Positions 39,446 to 48,329 of a stretch of DNA of 64,000 nt are shown here, one piece after another. Under the pieces are notes generated by a model, which worked only from the letters and a program-made list of their open reading frames with translations, was not told the DNA's origin and did no database searches. This DNA comes from Actinoplanes flavus. GTDB lineage: Bacteria; Actinomycetota; Actinomycetes; Mycobacteriales; Micromonosporaceae. The position numbers and the translations under genes were made by a program. The number at the start of each line of letters is the position of its first letter. Position 1 is the first letter of the stretch. The stretch lies in the NCBI RefSeq assembly GCF_017592555.1, contig NZ_JAGFNS010000003.1, forward strand, positions 3,646 to 67,645. The letters are read 5' to 3'.

Positions 39446-40720
39446 GTGGCACGGACCGGAATCGATACGTCGATGCTGCACAAGGGGTCACACAGCGCGT
39501 CGTACTTCGACGTGACACGGGCCGCCGGCGAAGGTGTGGAGATCGTCGACTTCTGCATCCCGTGCAACCCCTACTTCCCCACCCCGGAGATGTTCGACGA
39601 GCTCACCCGGGACCTGAAGAGCATCCTCAAGTACTACCCGAGCGACTCCGCCACCATCACCAAGAAGCTGGCCAGCGTGCTCGGCCTGCACCCGCAGACG
39701 GTGGCCATGGCGAACGGCTCGACCGAGCTGATCACCTGGATCGACCACCTGCTGATCAAGGAGAGCGTGGCGATCCCGATCCCCACCTTCGGCCGGTGGA
39801 CCGACCAGCCGATGGAGACCGGCAAGCGGGTCGACATGTTCCCGCTCCAGGAGCGCGACGGCTTCCGGCTCGACCTGGAGGAATACGTCGAGTTCATCCG
39901 GGAGCGCAAGTCGCGGGTCGCGGTGGTCTGCAACGTGAACAACCCGGACGGCCACTACATCCCGCGGCGTGACGTGATCCGCTTCATGGACGCGCTCAGC
40001 GACCTCGACCTGGTCGTGGTCGACGAGTCGTTCATCGACTTCTCCGACGCCGAACGCTACCCCTCGGTCGGCCCGGACGCGGTGATCCGCCCCAACGCGG
40101 TGGTGCTCAAGAGCCTCGGCAAGAACTTCGGCCTGCACGGCATCCGCTTCGGCTACATGCTGGCCAACCCGGCGATCTCCGGCAAGATCGCCAAGATGCT
40201 GCCGAAGTGGAACCTCAACTCCCTCGCGGAGAAGGTCGTCCACATGATTCAGGAACACGAGATGGAGTACGAGGAGAGCCTGCGCCTGCTCAGCCGGGAC
40301 CGCCGCTCGATGGGCCGGGAGCTCCAGCGCATCCAGGGCATGACGGTGTTCCCCTCGCAGGGCAACTTCTTCCTGGTGAAGCTGCCGAACGAGTGGTCCG
40401 GCGTGGCGCTGCGCGACTACCTGGTCGCCAACCACGGCATCATGACCCGCGAGTGCGGCAACAAGCTCGGCATGACCAGCCAGTTCATGCGCCTCGTGGT
40501 ACGCCCGGCCGCCGACGTGGACCGGCTGGTCGACGGCATGATGGAGTACGCGCAGCGCTTCCACAGCCGGTCGGCCTACGACAGCGACCCGCTGGAGAGC
40601 GCCGGCCGCCGCTGGGCCGAGCCGGCGTACGAGGAGCAGCCGGACAACCTGATCCCGTACCCGAGCCACCGCGGTGGCGCCGGCGGCGAGTACACGGCAC
40701 GCCGGGCCGCCGTCGGCTGA
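39446..40720 (+). CDS. Fold-type I PLP aminotransferase (HisC/aspartate-like)
   Basis: The 424-aa protein contains the PLP-binding blocks of class I/II aminotransferases: ANGSTELI, CNVNNPDGHYIPR, VVDESFIDF and the Schiff-base lysine in LKSLGKNFGLHGIRFGY (Lys226). GTG 39446 is preferred because GGGAGG lies 6 nt upstream; GTG 39377 lacks one. The pattern resembles histidinol-phosphate aminotransferases, but the genome would normally carry hisC in a his operon, so a specialised amino-donor role is likely. The C-terminal 45 residues are a charged, low-complexity tail not needed by the fold. It is followed by a hairpin at 40739-40782. Confidence 0.9.
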   Translation: MARTGIDTSMLHKGSHSASYFDVTRAAGEGVEIVDFCIPCNPYFPTPEMFDELTRDLKSILKYYPSDSATITKKLASVLGLHPQTVAMANGSTELITWIDHLLIKESVAIPIPTFGRWTDQPMETGKRVDMFPLQERDGFRLDLEEYVEFIRERKSRVAVVCNVNNPDGHYIPRRDVIRFMDALSDLDLVVVDESFIDFSDAERYPSVGPDAVIRPNAVVLKSLGKNFGLHGIRFGYMLANPAISGKIAKMLPKWNLNSLAEKVVHMIQEHEMEYEESLRLLSRDRRSMGRELQRIQGMTVFPSQGNFFLVKLPNEWSGVALRDYLVANHGIMTRECGNKLGMTSQFMRLVVRPAADVDRLVDGMMEYAQRFHSRSAYDSDPLESAGRRWAEPAYEEQPDNLIPYPSHRGGAGGEYTARRAAVG

Positions 40721-40738
40721 GACCCGGAGGAGACGTCG

Positions 40739-40782
40739 CCGCGCCCGCCGTGACCGCCCTGATGGCGCACACGGCGGCGCGG
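40739..40782 (+). terminator. Hairpin terminator after the aminotransferase gene
   Basis: CCGCGCCCGCCGTG (40739-40752) pairs with CACGGCGGCGCGG (40770-40782), leaving one bulged C, with a 17-nt loop. It starts 18 nt past the stop. Confidence 0.5.
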
Positions 40783-40837
40783 ACGCCCGGAAGGTGATTC
40801 CGCTCAGCTTCGACGACCCATCGCCGAATTTGCAGGC

Positions 40838-42043
40838 GTGCGCCACGAAACCCCCGTCGAGGACGAACAGGCCAGGCTGGCCGCGCTGCGGTCGTACGGC
40901 GTGCTGGACCGGCCCCGTCCCGCCGTGCTGGACGACCTCACCCGGCTGGCCGCATCGATGTTCGACACCCCGATGGCCGCCGTCTCGCTGGTCGACCGGG
41001 ACCGGCAGTGGTTCGCCGGCAGCGTCGGCCTGGCCGACGAGCAGACGTCGCTGGACCTGTCGTTCTGCAAGCACGTGATCCCGGCCCGCACGCCGCTGGT
41101 CGTGCCGAACGCCACCCTCGACCCCCGCTTCGCGGACGTGCCCATCGTGACCGGGGCGCCGAACATCCGCTTCTACGCCGGCGCGCCGATCATCGACGAG
41201 GACGGGCACGCGCTCGGCGTCATGTGCGTCATCGACGACAAGCCGCGCGTCATCCACGACCGCCAGGTGCGGGACCTGGTCACCTTCGCCGGGCAGGCGG
41301 CGGTCCACCTGACCTCGATACGCGACCGGATCCGGATGGCGGATCTGGGCGACGAACTGTCCAGGGTCGTGCAGCGCGAGGACGACCTGGTCGCGGCGAT
41401 CAGCCACGAGCTGCGTACGCCGGTCGCCTCCATCCAGGGCTACCTGGAGATCCTCGGCGACCAGGACGAGCTGGCCGCCTACCGCAGGCTGATCGAACCG
41501 ATCCACCGCAACGGCGAGCGCCTGGTGCGCATGGTCGACCACCTGCTGGCCGGCACCCGGCCCGGGGAGGCGCCGCTGCCGCCGCCGGTCGGCCGGGTCG
41601 AGCTGGACACCGTGGTGCAGGCCGCGCTCCAGTCCTGCCGGTCACTGATCACGCTGCGCGCCGAGCCGCCGCGGTTGCAGCCCGGCGCGGCCGTACCGGT
41701 CCGGGCCGACCTGCCCCGGCTGGCCGACGCGATCACCCAGGTGCTGCGCAACGCCCTGCTGTTCACCCCGGCGGACCGGGAGATCACGGTCCGGACCGGC
41801 ACCACGCCACAGCCGTACGTCGAGGTCGCCGACACCGGCGTCGGCATCCCGGAGCACGAGCTGCCGTACGTCTTCGACCGCTTCTATCGCGGCCGCCACG
41901 CCCGCGACCAGGCCGTACCCGGTGTGGGTCTGGGTCTGACGATCGCCCGCAACATCGTCGAGTCGCATCGCGGCACGCTGACCGTGACCGGCACGCCGTC
42001 CGGCACGGTCGTCCGGATCACGCTGCCCGCCGTCGCCGCCTGA
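40838..42043 (+). CDS. GAF-domain sensor histidine kinase
   Basis: The 401-aa protein begins with a GAF domain (about 15-165) of the subtype with LDLSFCKHVI and FYAGAPIIDEDGHALGVMCVID. A HisKA domain follows with AAISHELRTPVASIQGYLEI (His190), then HATPase with DTGVGIP and GVGLGLTIARN. No membrane helix. The GTG at 40838 lies 6 nt after GAATTT, so the transcript may be leaderless. No response regulator is adjacent, the same orphan state as the PAS kinase 2 kb upstream. Confidence 0.92.
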   Translation: MRHETPVEDEQARLAALRSYGVLDRPRPAVLDDLTRLAASMFDTPMAAVSLVDRDRQWFAGSVGLADEQTSLDLSFCKHVIPARTPLVVPNATLDPRFADVPIVTGAPNIRFYAGAPIIDEDGHALGVMCVIDDKPRVIHDRQVRDLVTFAGQAAVHLTSIRDRIRMADLGDELSRVVQREDDLVAAISHELRTPVASIQGYLEILGDQDELAAYRRLIEPIHRNGERLVRMVDHLLAGTRPGEAPLPPPVGRVELDTVVQAALQSCRSLITLRAEPPRLQPGAAVPVRADLPRLADAITQVLRNALLFTPADREITVRTGTTPQPYVEVADTGVGIPEHELPYVFDRFYRGRHARDQAVPGVGLGLTIARNIVESHRGTLTVTGTPSGTVVRITLPAVAA

Positions 42044-42063
42044 GGGCGCCCGGCCGACACGGC

Positions 42064-42090
42064 AACAAGATATATACATTTCAATATCTA
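42064..42090. promoter_or_regulatory. AT-rich island upstream of the subtilase gene
   Basis: This is the only strongly AT-rich stretch I noticed in the window. It contains the inverted repeat AGATAT-N10-ATATCT (42068-42089) and TATCTA (42085-42090), a possible -10. It probably holds the promoter or a nucleoid-protein site for the protease gene 100 nt downstream. Confidence 0.5.
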
Positions 42091-42189
42091 GGTGTGAACG
42101 CCTGACGCCCTTACGCTCACCGAAGAAGTCGAGCGATGGGCATCGATCCCTCGGTTGCTCGCCGCCGGCGCGCGCGAGAGAGGAAGATC

Positions 42190-43359
42190 ATGGCGATTCG
42201 ACGCAGTGGCGGCCGCATCCTGGCCGCTGGTCTGTTCGCACTGGCGACAGCGGTCGTGGCGACCGGAACCCCGGCCGCCGCGGCACCGGCAACCGGAACC
42301 ATCCGGCTGGCCGGCACCGCCGACGCGATCCCCGGCAGCTACATCGTGGTGCTCAAGTCCGGTGCGGTGGAATCCGGGCTGACCAGGTCGTACGGCGGCA
42401 CCGTGAAACGCAGCTTCGGCAAGGCGCTCAACGGCTACGAGGCCAGCCTCACCGAGGCCCAGGCCAAGCGGCTGGCGGCGAACGCCAAGGTGGCCTACGT
42501 CGAGCAGAACCAGGTGGTCTCGCTGGCCGCCACCCAGAACAACGCGCCCTGGGGCCTGGACCGCATCGACCAGCGGGCACGGCCGCTGAGCACCACCTAC
42601 ACCTACCCGGTCACCGCCTCCAACGTGACCGCCTACATCATCGACACCGGCATCCTCTACAGCCACAGCCAGTTCGGCGGGCGGGCCACGGCCGGCTACG
42701 ACGCCGTCGGCAGCGGCGCGGTCGACTGCAACGGGCACGGCACCCACGTCGCCGGCACGGTCGGCGGCAGCACGTACGGCGTGGCCAAGGCGGTCAAGCT
42801 GGTCGGCGTACGGGTGCTCAACTGCTCCGGCTCCGGGACCACGGCCGGGGTCATCGCCGGCGTCAACTGGGTGACCAGCAACGCGGTCAAGCCGGCGGTC
42901 GCCAACATGAGCCTCGGCGGCGGCGCCAGCACCTCCATCGACACGGCGGTGCGCAACTCCATCGCGGCCGGCATCACCTACGCCGTCGCGGCCGGCAACT
43001 CGAACGCGAACGCCTGCAACTACTCGCCGGCCCGGGTACCCACCGCCATCACGGTCGGCGCCACCACCAGCACCGACGCCCGGGCCAGCTACTCCAACTA
43101 CGGCAGCTGCCTGGACATCTTCGCGCCCGGTTCGTCGATCATCTCGTCCTGGTACACCAGCACCACGGCCACCAACACGATCAGCGGCACCTCGATGGCG
43201 TCGCCGCACGTGGCCGGCGCGGCGGCCCTCGTGCTGTCCCGCAACCCGGGCTACACCCCGGCCCAGGTCTCCTCGGCGCTGACCACCAACGCCACCCCGA
43301 ACGTGGTCACCAGCCCCGGAACCAGCTCCCCGAACCGCCTGCTCTTCGTCGTCCAGTAG
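42190..43359 (+). CDS. Secreted subtilisin-like serine protease (S8)
   Basis: The 389-aa preproprotein has a signal peptide (residues 1-34), an I9 propeptide (PGSYIVVLKSGA to AYVEQNQVV, about 48-120), and a catalytic domain with Asp152 (YIIDTGIL), His183 (NGHGTHVAG) and Ser335 (SGTSMASPHVAG). Cysteines match the disulfides of proteinase K-type extracellular subtilases. ATG 42190 has GAGGAAG close upstream. It acts outside the cell as a scavenging protease after autocleavage. A perfect terminator follows at 43367-43398. Confidence 0.95.
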   Translation: MAIRRSGGRILAAGLFALATAVVATGTPAAAAPATGTIRLAGTADAIPGSYIVVLKSGAVESGLTRSYGGTVKRSFGKALNGYEASLTEAQAKRLAANAKVAYVEQNQVVSLAATQNNAPWGLDRIDQRARPLSTTYTYPVTASNVTAYIIDTGILYSHSQFGGRATAGYDAVGSGAVDCNGHGTHVAGTVGGSTYGVAKAVKLVGVRVLNCSGSGTTAGVIAGVNWVTSNAVKPAVANMSLGGGASTSIDTAVRNSIAAGITYAVAAGNSNANACNYSPARVPTAITVGATTSTDARASYSNYGSCLDIFAPGSSIISSWYTSTTATNTISGTSMASPHVAGAAALVLSRNPGYTPAQVSSALTTNATPNVVTSPGTSSPNRLLFVVQ

Positions 43360-43366
43360 ATCCGCC

Positions 43367-43398
43367 GAACGGCGGGGGACCCCCGTCCCCCGCCGTTC
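43367..43398 (+). terminator. Hairpin terminator after the subtilase gene
   Basis: GAACGGCGGGGGAC (43367-43380) pairs perfectly with 43385-43398 around a CCCC loop, 7 nt past the stop. Confidence 0.8.
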
Positions 43399-43452
43399 CC
43401 CGTGACCGCGCCCGGCAGGGTTGACCGGCAGGGTCGCGGGTACGCGACGGGG

Positions 43453-44376
43453 ATGCCCGCAGTCATGGTCTTCGCACCGGTGCCGCAGCTCACCGTCACG
43501 GTCGAGCAGCCGTCCGACCACGGTCCGGAACTGCACGTGCACCCCGGCGGGCAGGGCGTCTGGCAGGCCCGGATGTGTGCCGGGCTGGGCGCCGGCGTCA
43601 CCCTCTGCGCGGCGGTGGGCGGCGAGATCGGCGAGGTGGTCGCGGCCCTCATGGGCCACGAGACCATGGAGGTACGGACGGTGCGCCGCAGCGGGGGCAG
43701 CGGCTGGTACGTGCACGACCGTCGGGGCGGCTCCCGGGACACGGTGGCCGAGTACGCCGGCGCCCCGCTCGGCCGGCACGACCTCGACGAGCTGTACAGC
43801 ACCACCCTGGCCGCCGGGCTGCTCGCCGACGTCAGCCTGCTCAGCGGCCCGGCCGCCCCCGAGGTGGTGCCGCCGGACGTGTACCGGAGGCTCGCCGCCG
43901 ACCTGGGCACGCACGGCGGCACGGTGATCGCCGACCTGTCCGGCGAGAACCTGACCGCGGTGCTGAACGGCGGTGTCGGCTTCCTGAAGGTCAGCCACGA
44001 GGAGCTGCTCGCCGGCGGATGGGCCGACGACGACGGCGACAAGGCGATGGTGGCGGCCGCCCGCGAGCTACGGCGCCGGGGCGCCCGGGCGGTGCTGATC
44101 AGCCGTGCCGACCGGCCCGGGATCGCCCTGCTGGACGACGATCCGCTGCTCGTCGAACTGCCGGCCCTCCAGGTGGTGGACCATCGCGGGGCCGGCGACT
44201 CGATGACCGCCGGGGTGGCGACGGTGCTGGCCGGCGGCGGGGACCTGTACGAGGCGGTGCGTACCGGGGCGGCGGCCGGGGCGCTCAACGTCACCCGGCA
44301 CGGCCTCGGCACCGGCCGCCGCGAGGCGATCACCGAACTGGCCCGGCGGGTCGAGTTCACGCCGGCGCCCACCTGA
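43453..44376 (+). CDS. PfkB-family sugar kinase
   Basis: The 307-aa protein has the ribokinase fold ends: an N-terminal GPELHVHPGGQGVWQARMCAGLGAGV substrate region and the C-terminal anion-hole signature DHRGAGDSMTAGVATVLAGG with catalytic Asp249. It phosphorylates a sugar or sugar phosphate with ATP. The pattern GGQGVWQAR resembles 1-phosphofructokinase/tagatose kinases, but no phosphotransferase genes are adjacent. Start ATG 43453 is chosen, and ATG 43465 is equally possible. Confidence 0.9.
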   Translation: MPAVMVFAPVPQLTVTVEQPSDHGPELHVHPGGQGVWQARMCAGLGAGVTLCAAVGGEIGEVVAALMGHETMEVRTVRRSGGSGWYVHDRRGGSRDTVAEYAGAPLGRHDLDELYSTTLAAGLLADVSLLSGPAAPEVVPPDVYRRLAADLGTHGGTVIADLSGENLTAVLNGGVGFLKVSHEELLAGGWADDDGDKAMVAAARELRRRGARAVLISRADRPGIALLDDDPLLVELPALQVVDHRGAGDSMTAGVATVLAGGGDLYEAVRTGAAAGALNVTRHGLGTGRREAITELARRVEFTPAPT

Positions 44377-44388
44377 CGTTCACGGACT

Positions 44389-44418
44389 GTTCGGGCGGCG
44401 ATCGTCGTGCCGCCGAAC
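44389..44418 (+). terminator. Hairpin terminator after the PfkB gene
   Basis: GTTCGGGCGGC (44389-44399) pairs with GCCGCCGAAC (44409-44418) with one bulged G and a 9-nt loop, 12 nt past the stop. Confidence 0.55.
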
Positions 44419-44439
44419 GGGCGCCCCTAGGGTCGTCCG

Positions 44440-45804
44440 GTGAAACGCGTGACGACCCCGCTGGTGTGGGCCCTTCCGGCGGTGGTCACGGCGGTGCTCG
44501 GCGGCTGGCGGCTGACCGGGGCGGCACTCTGGGCGGACGAGCTGGCCACCTGGGGAGCGGTCCGGCTGAGCTGGGAACGGCTGTGGCGGCTCGCCGATGC
44601 GGTTGACGTGGTGCTCACGCCGTACTATGCGGGTTTGAAGGTTTTCGCCGCGATTGCCGGAACCGGCACGGCGGCCCTGCGCCTCCCCTCGCTGCTCGCC
44701 ATGATCCTGGCCACCCTGGTGGTGGTGGCGCTCGGCCGCCGGGCCGGCGGAAACCCGGCCGGGCTCGGCGCCGGGCTGCTCTTCGCGATCCTGCCGGTCA
44801 CCTCCCGGTACGCGCAGGAGGCCCGCCCCTACGCGCTCGCCGTGCTCGGCGCGGCGCTCGCCCTGCTGGCACTGGTCCGCCTGCTGGAGCGACCGGCGGC
44901 CGGGCGGGCCGCGCTCTATGCGGCGGCCGTCGCGGCGACCGGCCTGTGCCATCCGCTCAGCGGCCTGCTCATGATCGCCGGGCACGCCCTGGCCGGGTGG
45001 CGCCTGCCGCGGCTGTGGCTACCCGCCGCGCTGGCCGGGAGCCTTCCGGCGCTGGCCCTCTGCCTGCTTGCCGCCGGACAGTCCGCGCAGATCTCCTGGA
45101 TCGCGCTGGTCGGCACGCAGACCGTGCGCAACCTTCCGCAACAGCTGTTCGCCTCGGCCGTGGTGGGCGGCCTGATCCTGGGACTGGCGGTCCTGGGATC
45201 GGGCGCCGGCCGGGCCCTGGCCGGTGCCGCCTTCGTCCCGATCGTGCTGCTGCTGGCCGCCGGACTGTGCACCCCGGTCTGGGTGGCCCGATACGTGCTG
45301 ATCACCATCCCCGCCCTGGTGGTGCTCGCCGCGTGGGCCGCCCGCACGCACCTGCCCGCGATCGTGGCGCTGACCGCGTTCCTCGCCTACCCGGCCCACC
45401 TGGACATCCGCGAACCGGCCGGTCACGGCCAGGACTCCACCCGCATCGCCGCGGTGATCCGCCCCCTCTACCGCCCCGGCGACGTGGCCGTCTTCCCCGA
45501 CGCGCACCACAGCATCGGCTGGGCGCCCCGCGACCTCTACCAGCGCTACCTGCCCGCCCCGCGCCCGCCGGACGTGCTCGCCACCACCGGCCAGCGGCTG
45601 ACCGGGGGGCTCGCCGCCCGGGAGTGCCCGGACGCCGCCTGCCTCGGCGCCCCCGACCGCATCTGGGTGATCCGGGTGGACAGCCCGGCCGACCCGTTGC
45701 GGGACATGTCCCCCGCCAAACGGAACCGGATCGGCGACGGCTACCGGATCGCCCGGCGATGGAGCTACCCGCTGCTCGGCATCACGCTGATGGAACGCCG
45801 GTAA
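44440..45804 (+). CDS. GT-C (GT39/PMT-like) membrane glycosyltransferase
   Basis: The 454-aa protein has about ten helices. The first external loop carries the acidic catalytic pair in LWADELATW, followed by SRYAQEARPYALAVL, the usual layout of lipid-linked sugar transferases of the GT-C class. The C-terminal 110 residues are extracytoplasmic and soluble. GTG 44440 follows TAGGGT by 6 nt, consistent with a leaderless mRNA. It would transfer a sugar from a polyprenyl phosphate to a protein or glycan outside the membrane. Confidence 0.87.
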   Translation: MKRVTTPLVWALPAVVTAVLGGWRLTGAALWADELATWGAVRLSWERLWRLADAVDVVLTPYYAGLKVFAAIAGTGTAALRLPSLLAMILATLVVVALGRRAGGNPAGLGAGLLFAILPVTSRYAQEARPYALAVLGAALALLALVRLLERPAAGRAALYAAAVAATGLCHPLSGLLMIAGHALAGWRLPRLWLPAALAGSLPALALCLLAAGQSAQISWIALVGTQTVRNLPQQLFASAVVGGLILGLAVLGSGAGRALAGAAFVPIVLLLAAGLCTPVWVARYVLITIPALVVLAAWAARTHLPAIVALTAFLAYPAHLDIREPAGHGQDSTRIAAVIRPLYRPGDVAVFPDAHHSIGWAPRDLYQRYLPAPRPPDVLATTGQRLTGGLAARECPDAACLGAPDRIWVIRVDSPADPLRDMSPAKRNRIGDGYRIARRWSYPLLGITLMERR

Positions 45805-45866
45805 TCTTCCGCCGCCTGCCGGACACCTTCGGAGGTGGAGAGCCACCGACGACCGGGGAGGCAGGA

Positions 45867-46397
45867 GTGGGCGACGACGCGCCCGACGAGGAGAGATTCG
45901 ACCGGCTGTGGCGCGACCACGCCGCGGCCGTGCTGGCCTACGCGCGCCGCCGGGTCGACGGCGACCAGGCCGACGAGGTGGTCGCCGAGACGTTCGTGGT
46001 GGCGTGGCGGCGGCTCCGCGAGATCCCGGAGGCGGCCCGGCCGTGGCTGTTCGGGGTGGCCCGGCGGGTGAGCGCCAACATCCGCCGGTCCGAGCACCGG
46101 CGGGAGGCCCTGCACGACCGGCTCGCCGCCCAGCCGGCACCCGCCGCCGGGGATCCGTCCGGCCTGGTCGGCCGAGCTCTGGACCGGCTGCCCGCCGACG
46201 ACCGGGAGCTGCTGATGCTGCTCGCCTGGGACGGGCTGACCCGGCCCGAGGCGGCGGCCGCACTGGGATGCTCCCGGGGCACGCTGGCCGTACGCCTGCA
46301 TCGTGCCCGCCGCCGTCTGGAAGCCGCCCTGCGCGAGCCGGCCGGCGACACCGGCCCGACCGTCCTGCCCGCCACCGTTCCGGGAGGCCTGCGATGA
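45867..46397 (+). CDS. ECF-type RNA polymerase sigma factor
   Basis: The 176-aa protein has sigma region 2 (FDRLWRDHAAAVLAYARRRV to AETFVVAWRRLREIP) and region 4 (LDRLPADDRELLMLLAWDGL and AAAALGCSRGTLAVRLHRARRRL). The GTG start at 45867 has GGGGAGG 5 nt upstream. The next gene starts in an ATGA overlap and encodes a single-pass membrane protein, the usual place for an anti-sigma or signal partner. The regulon cannot be read from here. Confidence 0.93.
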   Translation: MGDDAPDEERFDRLWRDHAAAVLAYARRRVDGDQADEVVAETFVVAWRRLREIPEAARPWLFGVARRVSANIRRSEHRREALHDRLAAQPAPAAGDPSGLVGRALDRLPADDRELLMLLAWDGLTRPEAAAALGCSRGTLAVRLHRARRRLEAALREPAGDTGPTVLPATVPGGLR

Positions 46398-47476
46398 CCC
46401 GTCTACCGTCCGCCCTGCTCGCCACGAATCCGGTGACGGGCGCCGAACCCGGTGACGCCGAGCGGCTCGCCTCGATCCGCGCCGCCGTCGACACTCGGCG
46501 GCACACGGTCGCCGTCCGTTCCCGGCCGTTCCGGCACGGCCGCCGTCTCGCCGTGCTGGCCGGGCTGACCAGCGTCGCCGTGGTGGTGGCGGTCGCCGGG
46601 ACCCGGCTGGGGACGTCCGATCCCCTGGTCTCCGCGGCGATCGCCGTGGACGGCTCCCTCGTCTGCGGATCCACCCTCGAGGGGCACGCCGAGCCGATCC
46701 GCCCCGACCGGGCGAGGGTCCGCCTGTTCCCCACCGTGATCCCGGCGGGTTGGCGGCTGGTGGACGTCTTCGCCCGCTCCTCCACGTGGCCGGCCGCATG
46801 CACCGTGCCGTCCCTGATGGCCGCCGACCTCGACGAGGGCGGCGTGATGCGGGGCGGCGTGTGGGTGAACGGCCCGGTCGACCGGGTCTCCTTCGAGGAG
46901 GGCGGTGTCGAGACGAACCCGAAGCCGGTCCGCACCGACGACACGCTCGACGGCCGCCCGGCGGTGCGCTACGACTGGCGGGACTCGATCTCGTGGGTGT
47001 GGTCCGACGAGCGCGGCAAGTACTGGCAGGCGACCGTCTCCGGCTATCCCCTGGAGCACGCCCGGGAGATCATGGCCGCCGTCCGCACCGACGGCGACCA
47101 GGTGATCTGGTCCGGCGGGCAGGTCCGCGGGCTGCGGGTGCTGCATCAGCGCACCGGACCGCGCTATCCGGCCGAGATCCCCACCGAGGACTGGTACATC
47201 CGCCTCACCGACGGCCACGGGGACTGGATCGTCAACGTCCGCAGCGGCCGCCCGGAGCCGCTCGCCGCCGATCTGAGGACGGGCATGCGGCTGGAGTCGC
47301 TGGACGGCCACACCCTGATCGACGGGAAGGCGGGCCTCTCCTACGAGGTGCGGCCCGGCACGTGGGCCGACACCGAGGTCCGCGTCGACGCGGCCGCCGT
47401 CCGCGCCCTGCTGGCCGGCCTGCGTCAGCTCCCGGCCGACGATCCACGCCTGGACGAGTACGCCATGAAGGAGTGA
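46394..47476 (+). CDS. Membrane protein partner of the ECF sigma factor
   Basis: The 360-aa protein has a cytoplasmic N-terminus (about 1-55), one membrane helix (LAVLAGLTSVAVVVAVAG) and a large extracytoplasmic domain with two Cys (LVCGSTLEG, WPAACTVPSL) that may be paired. There is no zinc-binding anti-sigma motif (HxxxCxxC), so it is not a ZAS-type anti-sigma factor. Coupling to the sigma gene by ATGA argues that it modulates or reports to it. The external fold is not recognised. It converges with the P-loop kinase gene. Confidence 0.8.
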   Translation: MTRLPSALLATNPVTGAEPGDAERLASIRAAVDTRRHTVAVRSRPFRHGRRLAVLAGLTSVAVVVAVAGTRLGTSDPLVSAAIAVDGSLVCGSTLEGHAEPIRPDRARVRLFPTVIPAGWRLVDVFARSSTWPAACTVPSLMAADLDEGGVMRGGVWVNGPVDRVSFEEGGVETNPKPVRTDDTLDGRPAVRYDWRDSISWVWSDERGKYWQATVSGYPLEHAREIMAAVRTDGDQVIWSGGQVRGLRVLHQRTGPRYPAEIPTEDWYIRLTDGHGDWIVNVRSGRPEPLAADLRTGMRLESLDGHTLIDGKAGLSYEVRPGTWADTEVRVDAAAVRALLAGLRQLPADDPRLDEYAMKE

Positions 47477-47477
47477 G

Positions 47478-48032
47478 TCAGCACGTCTCGATGAGCAGGT
47501 CCGCGCGGTCGCGGACCTGTTCGGCGGCGTGGAAGGCGGCCTCCTGCGCGGCCCACCGGTCCCAGTGCGGGGCATAGGTGGCGCCGTCCCGGGCGAGCGC
47601 GCGCCGCTTACGCTCCGCGGTGGGGCATTCCAGCCAGACCAGACCGACGAGGTACGGGGTGAGCACCCGCGCCCCCGTGCCGACCCCTTCGACGATCAGC
47701 CACCCGCCCGGCGGCACCCGGTGCTCCTCCGCGTAGGCGCCGGCGGTCCAGTCCCAGCGCCGCCACACGGCCGGCTTCCCGGCGGCGAGCGGCTCGAGGA
47801 TCCACTCGCGCAGGGCGGTGACGCCGGGGCGGAGCCCGTCCCACCCGGTGTAGAGATCATCCATGTGGATGGCCGGCGCCCCCGTCCGGTCGGCGAGGGC
47901 CGCCGCGAGGGTGGTCTTGCCTGATCCGGAACGGCCTTCTATCGCGAGGACCCGACGGTCCCCGATGGGTGGGCGCCGGGCCGCCGCCCACGCGACCACG
48001 CGCTCGGCCGCATCCGTTTTCGCCGCCGCCAT
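47478..48032 (-). CDS. P-loop kinase, uridine-kinase-like
   Basis: The 184-aa protein has Walker A AIEGRSGSGKTTLA (Lys39), an acidic substrate strand (IHMDDLYTGWDGL) and a second acid (LIVEGVGTG). This is the pattern of nucleoside/uridine kinase-like P-loop proteins found in many actinobacteria. Substrate not known. ATG 48032. It has a GC-rich promoter region shared with the divergent GT2 gene. Confidence 0.87.
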   Translation of the reverse strand: MAAAKTDAAERVVAWAAARRPPIGDRRVLAIEGRSGSGKTTLAAALADRTGAPAIHMDDLYTGWDGLRPGVTALREWILEPLAAGKPAVWRRWDWTAGAYAEEHRVPPGGWLIVEGVGTGARVLTPYLVGLVWLECPTAERKRRALARDGATYAPHWDRWAAQEAAFHAAEQVRDRADLLIETC

Positions 48033-48329
48033 GGGTGATCATCCTATTTCGTTCCGGACCCGCCCGGGCGACGGGAGCGACCGGGCTCACATCGCGTTTC
48101 CCTCAGGTCCCGAAGATCCACAGGCTCACCACAGGATTCTCGGGAAAGCTCTGGTCACCGGCCTGCGCGGCTCCGGGCATCACCCTCGACCACCCCCGTC
48201 ACCTATGTGTAATCGGTTCGCCTTTTACCCGTAGGATGCTGCCTTCCGGATCCCCTTCCCCCTCGTCCGCACCCGTACGCACATCGCGCCCCCCACCGCG
48301 TCATGCACCGTCGCCCAGGAGCAAACGGC
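48033..48329. other. 297-nt divergent intergenic region
   Basis: No coding potential is seen. GC content is lower than in genes. A weak promoter toward the GT2 gene may be TGTAAT (48208-48213), an 18-nt spacer and TAGGAT (48232-48237). The rest holds no recognisable RNA or repeat. Confidence 0.4.
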
